64,000 nt of DNA from Lasiosphaeris hirsuta (taxonomy: Eukaryota; Ascomycota; Sordariomycetes; Sordariales; Lasiosphaeriaceae), in NCBI GenBank assembly GCA_030549175.1, contig JAUKUA010000004.1, positions 4,030,001-4,094,000 on the forward strand, written 5' to 3'. This document shows, piece by piece, positions 8,795-17,168 of this stretch. The number at the start of each line of letters is the position of its first letter. Position 1 is the first letter of the stretch. Made by a program: the position numbers and the translations under genes. The notes beneath the pieces were generated by a model that searched no databases, was not told the DNA's origin, and saw nothing but the letters and a program-made list of their open reading frames with translations.

Positions 8795-11002
8795 ATGTTG
8801 AAAGCGGTTAAGCGCTCCAGATCGTTGAGATTGGGGGCAGCGGGCGTGGTTGGACGGCACAACGCAGGAGTCGAGGATGAGAACACGCACGGTTCGACGC
8901 CCCCCCTGGACCAAGGACCAGGTCCTGTGTCAGGCACTGCTATGCGCCTGCACACCGCAAGCGGATACCAGGCCAGCAGATATGGGCCTCAAAAAGCTGT
9001 CATCCCCCCCATGGTTTTCCCCGAAGGGGAGAATCCATATCTCAACCGCCCACTCCCTCCGCCGCCTCCGCCCAAGACGCCCAAGACATCCGCCTCCGTC
9101 CGCGCCGTTGGCCCTCCCGCAGCGTCCATCATGTTTGCGAGGCCAAGTACATCTTCCGGGCCTGGATCCGGCAAAACGGCCATTGCCAGACCGAATTTTG
9201 AGAAGAGGCTTTCCAAAGACGACATGTTCCTGACTGACCAGATGAGCATGAGCGCAAGGAGGCAAAAGGGCTTACAGCCATTTTGGACCGGTACCAGAGG
9301 CGGTGGACTACCCACCCCTGAGCCCAGTCCTATCAGGATGCCGTCTCCCCTCCCAATATCAGCCATGCCCTCCAGAATAGCTACGCCCGACACTCTGAGC
9401 TCGGGGGAGATACAGATCGGAATGGCCATAGGGAGTCCTACTACCTACGCACCCAGCCCTCAGCCCAACTGGCAACCACAAGCATTAACACCACCTCGAG
9501 ACGTTTACTCTCCGCCGCCACCAAGACGCACGCCAGAACCCCAGGCAGTTCCCATTCAAAGACAAAAGACGCAGAAGAGAAGGATCTTCGGGTCATTGTT
9601 TGGCAGCAGGAAGCATTCTGAGCCATCAAAGGCGGCTGAAATCATCGATATGAACACCGCCCCAGTGTTTTTAATGCCACCATCGACCACCAGCTTGACC
9701 AAATCCGGGGAAACCACACCGATCCGAAGCAACACTGTCGGCAGCAAAAAGCCCGGAATGTTCAGACCCATGACACGGTCGAGGACAGAGCCTCAGATGG
9801 AGGAGGCAGTCCAAGAGGTCAGGAGACAGGAGGAACCCAGAGCGGTAGATCCTTGGGCGAGTCCGGTTCAGCCCCTAGCTCCAGCCCCAGCCCAGTTCCC
9901 GAGTCTCGCTTTGAGCGGTCCAGGACTTTTGGACATCGAGATCCCGGATATCAGGCTAGAGCGGTACAGCATCATGTTCAGCGGGGTGCTAAATCCCCAG
10001 GGCGGCAGCGGTAATAACACTACATCCTCTCTCCTTGCGAGGCGGCAAGCAACTCTAGAAAAGCTTAAGACCATAAACGACCGGATTGTGGACGAGGAAA
10101 CGGGAAAGGATAGGGGCCTTCAACGAAGAGGAACCTCGCCCCAGCCAGCCAAATCGCCAGCTTTCTCCCTATTTCCTCCTCCCCAGGGACGTCAACACGG
10201 ACCTGGAACCCCTCGCTCGCGATCCTACACTTCACCAGCTCTTCTACCCTCGCCGTCAAGGACGAGCTTTGAGCCTGAGCGTCAAGCCTTGCCGGAACCA
10301 GCGCCACGCAGGGAGAGGAAGACGGTCACTATTGTCTCACCGCGGGCAATGGACGAGCGCAACCGGGCAGCCCAAGTTGAGAAGCTCCGCGAGCAGCAAG
10401 TTCAAATGCAAAAGGCACAACAAGCGCAATACATCTTCGGCCCAGAAGAGTCGGCCCTGATTCTCGACTCGCCCCAGAGTATCTCAGACATGAGTATCCC
10501 AGACATGGAGAAGAAAGAAATCTCGAATGGACCACTCCCACTCAAGCCTCGGATCGAGGAACCGGAATGGCAGATGGTCTCACCCCCAGCAGTGAATTCG
10601 GCGTCGAGCGAAGCCTCCAGCACGGCCACAAAGCGCACGGCGTCATCGGTATCGTCCAGCGGATCGTCGGTGCAGACGGTGCAGACGCAGATCACGCGTC
10701 CTTCACTTGACGTCGACGAGGGTGACGCGGCTCTCAAGGCAGCCGTGGAGATCAGCATCGCACGGCAAATCAGCATCTCGCGCCAGCAGCGCAACCTACT
10801 GCGGACGACCACCACGACGGCGGCGGCGGCGGGCGCCGCTAGGGCGATGCGCAGTGCCAGTGTCAAGATGGCGATGAATCCGCTCGCCGGCAACCCCGTT
10901 GTCGGACGCGTCGCTGAGACCAAGCTGGCGATGCCGAGGCTGGTTGACCCGCAGTTTGCACAGCACCGCAAGAGTGAAAGGGTTGTCCTGGAGGCTATCT
11001 AA
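8795..11002 (+). CDS. Conserved-type fungal protein, Pro/Ser-rich, largely disordered
   Basis: A single exon of 735 residues, family not recognised. The open frame extends upstream to 8708 only with a GTG, so the ATG at 8795 (MLKAVKRSRSLRLG, in a cgccATG context) is taken as start; an upstream exon cannot be excluded. Most of the protein is low-complexity: a PPPPPP run near residue 82, many SP/TP sites, basic RRIFGSLFGSRKHSE near residue 260. One compact segment near residues 380-400, IPDIRLERYSIMFSGVL, looks like a conserved short motif and is followed by a helical stretch. A Gln-rich helix (REQQVQMQKAQQAQ) lies near residues 525-545. The many SP/TP motifs suggest regulation by proline-directed kinases, which is inference. 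Confidence 0.75.
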   Translation: MLKAVKRSRSLRLGAAGVVGRHNAGVEDENTHGSTPPLDQGPGPVSGTAMRLHTASGYQASRYGPQKAVIPPMVFPEGENPYLNRPLPPPPPPKTPKTSASVRAVGPPAASIMFARPSTSSGPGSGKTAIARPNFEKRLSKDDMFLTDQMSMSARRQKGLQPFWTGTRGGGLPTPEPSPIRMPSPLPISAMPSRIATPDTLSSGEIQIGMAIGSPTTYAPSPQPNWQPQALTPPRDVYSPPPPRRTPEPQAVPIQRQKTQKRRIFGSLFGSRKHSEPSKAAEIIDMNTAPVFLMPPSTTSLTKSGETTPIRSNTVGSKKPGMFRPMTRSRTEPQMEEAVQEVRRQEEPRAVDPWASPVQPLAPAPAQFPSLALSGPGLLDIEIPDIRLERYSIMFSGVLNPQGGSGNNTTSSLLARRQATLEKLKTINDRIVDEETGKDRGLQRRGTSPQPAKSPAFSLFPPPQGRQHGPGTPRSRSYTSPALLPSPSRTSFEPERQALPEPAPRRERKTVTIVSPRAMDERNRAAQVEKLREQQVQMQKAQQAQYIFGPEESALILDSPQSISDMSIPDMEKKEISNGPLPLKPRIEEPEWQMVSPPAVNSASSEASSTATKRTASSVSSSGSSVQTVQTQITRPSLDVDEGDAALKAAVEISIARQISISRQQRNLLRTTTTTAAAAGAARAMRSASVKMAMNPLAGNPVVGRVAETKLAMPRLVDPQFAQHRKSERVVLEAI

Positions 11003-11668
11003 AAGCGCCGCAGAGTTCCATCTGTTCTGGCTCTTGATGGCTGGGATACCAGAGGGTACCCCCTTTAATTCCTATTCTTAATTGGTGAGGGAGTGGGCTA
11101 AAGACCTTTCCTCTCGTCGATTGTTTTTACGGCAGACGGTTTGGGAGTGGTTTTACCCAACACTTGTTTTTTCTTATATAAATATTTTTCTTCTTTCTCT
11201 TGTGGCGAGGTCCATGTTGCTTGAGCGTTGCTGGCGCGATAGACTTTTTGGTGTTTGGATAGGGACTCTTTTCATTCTTACAAGGCGCGATACACTAGCA
11301 CATTTCATTTGTATGGTTTGGGAAGGGGACCGGGACCGGGAGGAGCTTTATTCGAAACGACGAACCTTGACGGCGGTCCATATTTGTGTGATACCAACTT
11401 TGAGAGATACCTAGGGAGGCCAGGCACTTTGGTGAGGGGCGGAGGTAAATTGGATAGAGCGACGACAAAATACCATGACGTACGAGCTATCATTTGGACT
11501 TTGGACAGAAAACAATACCAGAGCTGACAGGATTGAGACCTGTCTGTGCGGCAAAAATACCAATGGGGAATCTTTTGAAAGAATATATTGCATCTCACAC
11601 AAACTACCCTCATGATATATACACGTATAAATAGTATCTTACATGACTAGACTTCGGGATTGATCCGT
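11003..11668. other. Intergenic between convergent genes
   Basis: 3' ends of the 735-aa gene and the minus-strand mitochondrial candidate. AT-rich terminator-like DNA; nothing else seen. Confidence 0.4.
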
Positions 11669-12955
11669 TTACCATAACCACGTCGTATTGACAACCATGG
11701 CCCTCTCCGTCCTCGCGTCTAAAAGCTCGCGCTTATGCCACTCCCTGGCAAACCGCCTGGCCTCAACCGCATCGGCAAGATACACTATGAAGCGCTTCAA
11801 GCCAGCGTCCTCCGAATCTGAGGCCGAAACCCCCACGGCTTCCTCGTCCTCGTTGAAAATGCTCCGCTTGATGGCGACAGGCTCGCCGACCGGACGGACG
11901 GCGCCGCTCCGGCCCTCGCGCAGACGCCAGATGAGGTTGCGCTCACGACCGTCGGCGACGATGGCGGCGCGCATGGCGTCGCACGTGGTGAGGGAGCCGT
12001 CAAGCTTGACGAGCACCCGGTTGCTGTTGTTGTCGCGCGCGAGGCTGGCCCACAGGTCATCCTGGCCGCGCGGCCGCGGCGCGGGGAGCGCGGCTAGGGC
12101 CTGCAACATCTCGTGGTAGGAGTAGAGGGCGAAGGAGGGGGAGAGGTTTGGGGGGAGGAGGGTGTAGCTCTTGACGGCGTCGCTGGGTGGGGCTTGAGGC
12201 GTTGCCTCGGGCTCTTCTGGCCCGGCTGGGCCAGACGGCGGGTCGAAGAGGCGGCTGGGCGGGTGCTGGCTGCGCGTCAGCTGGTGGCGGGCCGTGATCT
12301 CGCGCGCGTAGTCCTCGGCGGCGGCGCGCGTGTCGAAGAAGACAAAATACTGCCCCTGGGGCTCCCGCGTGGTGGGAGAGAGCACCTGGACCACCTTGTC
12401 AATGCCGGCGGCCCAGCCGTCGACGTGCTGGCCCTGGCGGGCGAGCCGGAAGAAGTCGGACTCGAGCAGGGTGGCGCAGGCCGAGCTGAAGACGAGCACC
12501 GTTGAGGTCGTGAGGTCGGCGGCGGTGGTGTCTTTCGGTACCCACGGCTTCCCTTGGCGGGCCAGCTCTTGGCGAGCCCTCTCCTGACGCTTGGCTCTTT
12601 GTCGAGCAGCCCTGCGCTCCTTGGGGGTGAGGTTCTGCTCGGCCCCCTGCTGTTCTGCGGTGCGCCGTTTGGTCGGCCGTTTGGCGCCCCTCTTCCCGGG
12701 TACAGAGAACGGATCCCGGATCAGGTCTCCAATCTTTTCGAATGGATCGTCGTCCAGCTCGTCGGACGGCGCTGGCGCCAGGTCATCTGACGGGCGCGGC
12801 TTCGTGGTCACAAGGCGGATGGCCGTGAACGCAGCGAGAGCATGGGCGGCGGCCATGGGAGCGACGGCTCTCCACAGCTGCTGCTGTTGGCGCTGCCATT
12901 GCCATTGCCATTGCCGAGCCAGAGCCTGCGGCAAGCGAAGCCCCCTTGAAAGCAT
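11669..12955 (-). CDS. Predicted mitochondrial protein of unknown function
   Basis: A single exon of 428 residues, not recognised. The N-terminus is rich in Arg, Gln, Leu and Trp without acidic residues (MLSRGLRLPQALARQWQWQ), which suits a mitochondrial presequence, followed by an Ala-rich hydrophobic stretch. Residues about 110-140 are very basic (ERRAARQRAKRQERARQ). The middle holds an alternating hydrophobic stretch, GQYFVFFDTRAAAEDYAREI, that resembles one beta-alpha unit of an RRM-like fold. A similar unit, RFIVYLADAVEARRFAREWH, closes the protein. Two such units with basic linkers hint at RNA binding, perhaps in mitochondrial ribosome or RNA biology, but this is inference. It shares a 620-bp divergent promoter with afg2. 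Confidence 0.7.
   Translation of the reverse strand: MLSRGLRLPQALARQWQWQWQRQQQQLWRAVAPMAAAHALAAFTAIRLVTTKPRPSDDLAPAPSDELDDDPFEKIGDLIRDPFSVPGKRGAKRPTKRRTAEQQGAEQNLTPKERRAARQRAKRQERARQELARQGKPWVPKDTTAADLTTSTVLVFSSACATLLESDFFRLARQGQHVDGWAAGIDKVVQVLSPTTREPQGQYFVFFDTRAAAEDYAREITARHQLTRSQHPPSRLFDPPSGPAGPEEPEATPQAPPSDAVKSYTLLPPNLSPSFALYSYHEMLQALAALPAPRPRGQDDLWASLARDNNSNRVLVKLDGSLTTCDAMRAAIVADGRERNLIWRLREGRSGAVRPVGEPVAIKRSIFNEDEEAVGVSASDSEDAGLKRFIVYLADAVEARRFAREWHKRELLDARTERAMVVNTTWLW
12893..12917 (-). repeat. Hexanucleotide repeat in presequence
   Basis: Several copies of TGGCAA/TGGCAG on the minus strand encode WQWQWQ in the predicted targeting peptide of the neighbouring 428-residue protein. Confidence 0.7.
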
Positions 12956-13575
12956 CCAATCAAAAAGGTAGGCGCCGTTTGAAGACCATTCGGGGCAATT
13001 GAGTGGGTGCGTGGATGGTGATGCTCGTTAATTTTCCGTCGTCGGTGGAAACGAGTTCGCATCCCTGCCTGTTGAGCCTGTCTCGAGCTTTGCAACCCTA
13101 TACCTAAACCCTAGAGTGCAGGCTGTGCCCCACTTTTCCACTCCAAGAACCGTTGATTCCACTCACAAAAAGTCGTCCAACAAATAAGAGCAAGAGGATT
13201 TTTTGGGATCTAAAGTTAAACGTTCATTTACAACGGCGTTTTTTTCGCTTGTGTTAGTCACTTCAACATGACCCTGGCAGTTGACCACACAGTCCAACCA
13301 AATCACAATTTCCCCGAGAAATGCTGCGCGCCCCAGCAAGAACAGAATATATTATTACTCGATTGCTGGACTGACAGCCTAGTGAACCCGCTGTGGGCTC
13401 GCACCACAAGGAGCCAGCCGGGTAGCAATATCTGGCCGGCGGGGTCCTCTGAAAAGGGGCGTTGAGTGAAGGGCCAAAAGGTACCATCCCCCTATCTCAT
13501 GTCTTTCATCCACGTTATCTCACCATGTTCCAGATTTAGAGCCAAGTAGCGCCTGGCGCTTGATCCATCACCACC
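12956..13575. promoter_or_regulatory. Divergent promoter region, mitochondrial candidate and afg2
   Basis: 620 bp between two divergent starts. It contains the short telomere-like string CCTAAACCCTAG near 13103 and nothing clearly coding. Confidence 0.5.
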
Positions 13576-15993
13576 ATGAAGACGCTGGAATTTCGCATTC
13601 GGAAGCTCTATGTCAACTCCGACGCTGAAAAGCGCCTCCAGAAGAGACAGCCGTCTCGCGTCTATGTGAACGAGGAGGCTCTTATCGAGCTCACCGGCTC
13701 CAAGGATGGCGGCTGGGCTGTGTGCATCGAGAGGGTTTCTCCCTCAACCAACGAGCCGCACTCTCGTCGCGAGGCAACTCTCTGGAAGGCCCCCGAAAAG
13801 CTTGACAAGGCCGTCACCCAGATGTATGATGCCTTTAGGGACGCCTGTGGCTACCGTCTAGGCGAGCATGTCAGGATAGCCACTCTGGGAGGAGGTTTAC
13901 CCGATGCAGATGGGGTAGTCATGGAGGAGGTTGCAAAGGAAGCTGCCCCTGGTCAGGAGGCTCCCCAACAGCCTATCCCTATCCCTGCTCAAGATGTACC
14001 TGGGTGGGAGGTCTTTCTCGCTGGGCGTCTTTCCCTTATCGAGCATGTGCACGCAGGCTTGATGTTCAAGGATATCTTTGTTAGGGGTCCCAGTAGGTCG
14101 TTTGTTGTGGCGTCCGTCAACGGCCGGCCTACGGGCAACGGTCGATATGCAGATCGCAAGACCGCCCTCAGGATCGTGCAACCTTCTGATGATGCCGACG
14201 GGGACAATTCCGTTGCCCAGGGGAAACTCGAGGTTACGGGAATCCGTGGGATTGACTTACAGATCAAAAAGCTCAACAGACTCCTCCGCTGCTTCACTGC
14301 AGACTTCCCCTTTGGAATCAAGCCGCCCAAGCCGCATATCGTCATCCACGGCGGCCACGGTACCGGCAAGACTATGCTGTTGAACAGCATTGCTGGCACG
14401 GGCTGGGGTACTGTCTTCCGCATCCAGTTCAAGGATAAGCTTTCAGAAATCCAGGACGTTTTCCAAAGAGCCACGCTTCAGCAACCAAGCATCATAGTCA
14501 TTGACGAGTTCGAGAGACTCATTGACAAGGAACGGAATAACCGAAGTGCGGTCATCCTAGCTGTCTCTGAAGCCCTAGACGCTTTGGAGGCAGACTATTT
14601 GACAAAGGGAGAGGCCCCGAATGTCGTAGTAGTTGCCGCATGTTTGGACTACACCACCGACATCCCCGAAGAACTCAAGAAACCCGGCCGTTTCACCAGC
14701 GAAATATACCTCCCGCTTCCAGATGTTGACGGCCGGAGAGAAATTCTAGCTGCCCTGAATCTCCACGTACAGCCCGAGATGGAGGAGACCCTCCTCCGCC
14801 AGCTGAGCGACCGCACTCATGCCTACAACGGAAACGATCTTAGACGTTTAGTCAACGAGGCGCGTATCGTTGGGTCGGTTCGGGTCAGCGAAGCGGACCT
14901 GGAAGGCTTGGGCCTAGAAGGCTTGAAGATAGACGACGGAGTGGACGAGACTGCCGCCGGGGGCCCTGTCACAGAAGAAACCACAAATGCGGCAGCCGCA
15001 ACAGCAGGACCAGCCCCCGCTGCGCTGTTCCCCTACTACCAGCCCTCCGATTACGAAGAAGCGCTGAAGACCGTCCGGCCCAGCGCCATGCATGATATCA
15101 ACCTCAAGCCGCCGCCGATCCGGTGGGACGACATCGGCGGCCAAGACTCGGTCAAGACGTCACTGCGGCGCGCGGTGCGCCTATCAACCGAGTCAACCGA
15201 CACGCTCGCGCGCTACTTTGAGCGGCCCCCGAAGGGCTTCCTGCTGTACGGGCCGCCGGGCTGCTCCAAGACGATGGCGGCGCAGGCCATGGCGACCGAG
15301 TCCGGGCTTAACTTCTTCGCCGTCAAGGGCGCCGAGCTGCTCAACATGTACGTGGGCGAGTCGGAGCGGGCGGTGCGGCGGCTGTTCCAGCGCGCGCGCG
15401 AGGTCGCCCCTAGCATGATCTTCTTTGACGAGATCGACTCGATCGGGGGCCAGCGGCACGGATTCGGCGGCGGCGGCGGCGGTGGTGGGCCCAGCAAGGG
15501 CGGTGCCACCAGCCACGGCGGGCTCAATGTCCTGACGACGCTGCTCAACGAGATGGACGGGTTCGAGGCGCTGCAGGGCGTCGTCGTGCTCGCCGCGACC
15601 AACCGGCCGCAGGCGCTGGACCCGGCGCTCCTCCGGCCGGGGCGCTTCGACGAGATGATCTACGTCAGCCCGCCCGACGAGGCGGCGCGCCGGGCCATCT
15701 TCCAAGGCGTGGCGACCAAGTGCCGGATGCACCCCGACGTCGACATCGACAAGCTCGCGCGCGACACCGACGGCTTCTCGGGCGCCGAGATCAAGGGCAT
15801 CTGCGCCGTGGCTGGCGTCGCGGCGTACGACCGCTACATTGCCGACGTCTCGGGGGCCGAGGATGACTGGGTTAATGACGACGGGATTATCATGGAGGAT
15901 CTGGAGAAGGCTATTGCGAGTCAAAAGAGGCAGATTACGTCCGAGATGATTGAGGGGTTTGAGGCCTGGGAGAGGCAGTTTAGGAGACACTAG
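13576..15993 (+). CDS. afg2: AAA ATPase of the Afg2/Drg1 family, ribosome biogenesis
   Basis: Afg2/Drg1 is a hexameric type II AAA ATPase that strips maturation factors such as Rlp24 from cytoplasmic pre-60S particles. The gene is a single exon of 805 residues. An N-domain (about 1-220) precedes two ATPase modules. D1 has Walker A GGHGTGKT (near 258-266) and Walker B IIVIDEFERL (near 306-315). D2 has Walker A GPPGCSKT (559-566), the variant typical of Afg2, Walker B MIFFDEID (near 614-621), sensor-1 AATNRP (near 676) and the arginine-finger stretch LLRPGRFDEM. D1 is atypical: the usual ATNRP sensor-1 motif reads AACLDY and the finger stretch reads ELKKPGRF. A poly-Gly insert (eight Gly, near residues 631-638) follows the D2 Walker B. 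The C-terminal EMIEGFEAWERQFRRH fits the family. Confidence 0.88.
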   Translation: MKTLEFRIRKLYVNSDAEKRLQKRQPSRVYVNEEALIELTGSKDGGWAVCIERVSPSTNEPHSRREATLWKAPEKLDKAVTQMYDAFRDACGYRLGEHVRIATLGGGLPDADGVVMEEVAKEAAPGQEAPQQPIPIPAQDVPGWEVFLAGRLSLIEHVHAGLMFKDIFVRGPSRSFVVASVNGRPTGNGRYADRKTALRIVQPSDDADGDNSVAQGKLEVTGIRGIDLQIKKLNRLLRCFTADFPFGIKPPKPHIVIHGGHGTGKTMLLNSIAGTGWGTVFRIQFKDKLSEIQDVFQRATLQQPSIIVIDEFERLIDKERNNRSAVILAVSEALDALEADYLTKGEAPNVVVVAACLDYTTDIPEELKKPGRFTSEIYLPLPDVDGRREILAALNLHVQPEMEETLLRQLSDRTHAYNGNDLRRLVNEARIVGSVRVSEADLEGLGLEGLKIDDGVDETAAGGPVTEETTNAAAATAGPAPAALFPYYQPSDYEEALKTVRPSAMHDINLKPPPIRWDDIGGQDSVKTSLRRAVRLSTESTDTLARYFERPPKGFLLYGPPGCSKTMAAQAMATESGLNFFAVKGAELLNMYVGESERAVRRLFQRAREVAPSMIFFDEIDSIGGQRHGFGGGGGGGGPSKGGATSHGGLNVLTTLLNEMDGFEALQGVVVLAATNRPQALDPALLRPGRFDEMIYVSPPDEAARRAIFQGVATKCRMHPDVDIDKLARDTDGFSGAEIKGICAVAGVAAYDRYIADVSGAEDDWVNDDGIIMEDLEKAIASQKRQITSEMIEGFEAWERQFRRH

Positions 15994-17168
15994 GGTGGAG
16001 CGATGCAGCAAGCAAGGCGTCGGTAGGAAACACTTCCCCCCCTATTTGGCGCTTGGATACTTTATAGGGGCGGCATCCACATCTATTCTTGTTCCCGGAA
16101 GCCCAGGAGAGTTCCAGGCAAACTACAGATACACCACCCACCTACTGAATTCAAGACGCAACCAGACACAGCGGCATTTGTTTGCCAGTGTTCGGTGACT
16201 TTATCAATTAGAGTCGGACAGCAAACAGACATGGAACTATGATGAAAAAAGCCAGCACATGCATGCAACGCACACCAAGTCGGATCCCATATCTCATTTT
16301 CATTAAAGGTCCCTTCATGTCATTCGTTGCCACCCCCCTACCCGGATCACAACCGGGGGCTTGCTCTGTGTCTCCCAGAGCAAGCCAACCTCTCTTTTCG
16401 CCCCCTACAACCTATTGCTGGTCTCGAAAATCAGACGGATGGCCGGTCGGTCGGTCTGGTTGGTTGTTGTTTTATACACGGTAGGTAAGGCAAGGCGCAC
16501 CAGTATTCCAATACAAGACGGGGCATGGCGCGTCGTTGCCGCGCGCACCATCACCCATCGCTCATTCCACCCCCCTACTCCCACAATGCATGGCTGATTT
16601 CCTGGATAGCAGAGATATGTTCCGCTGGGAGGCTCGACTCACCCGAGCCAAGCCAAGCCACGCTGGTCACGTACCTCTCCTCCAACGCTTCCATTGCTCA
16701 TGACTCCCTCGCTGCTTCCCCCTGCCCCCATCACGGCATAGCTCCCCACCTTTCCAACCAGGTGTCAGTTCGGCACCACGCACGCCAGTCATCTGCTCAC
16801 TCCCAACCCATCGCCAAGGCACGGAGGGTGACAGGCTATCCCACGGGCGCATGCACTTCAGAGGCACCCGTGGCGTTACGATGGACCGAGGAGGGGATCC
16901 TTCTCGAGGAATCCAATAAAAATGTCCGCCCCCTCCACTCCACCTAGAAACTGAAAAGAAACTCCCAAGGCTCAAAAAAGCCCAAAGCCTCAAGAACGCC
17001 GGCCCTCCCCCCTTCCCGCCCTCCTTTGTCGCCCTTAAGGTTCACAGGGATGGGTTGCTGTGCTCTCTGCCATGCGCCAAGAGAAGAAAAATATGTCATG
17101 TGCAGCTTCCATCCGGAAAAAAACAAAGCATGTCCCTCCTTTCCTAAATAACCACTTGTTGGATCACA
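15994..17168. other. Intergenic between convergent afg2 and psy2
   Basis: About 1.2 kb containing the 3' ends of two convergent genes. Pyrimidine-rich and low-complexity; open frames (for example 16525-16947) have no protein-like character. Confidence 0.5.

Noticed and set aside
13093..13112. Telomere-like CCTAAACCCTAG string
   Set aside because: Less than two units, not a tandem array; most likely chance.
15193..16011. 272-codon minus-strand frame opposite the afg2 D2 domain
   Set aside because: Shadow of a GC-rich coding region; no independent features.
16525..16947. 140-codon plus-strand frame between afg2 and psy2
   Set aside because: Composition follows local pyrimidine-rich DNA; no protein-like periodicity or motif.
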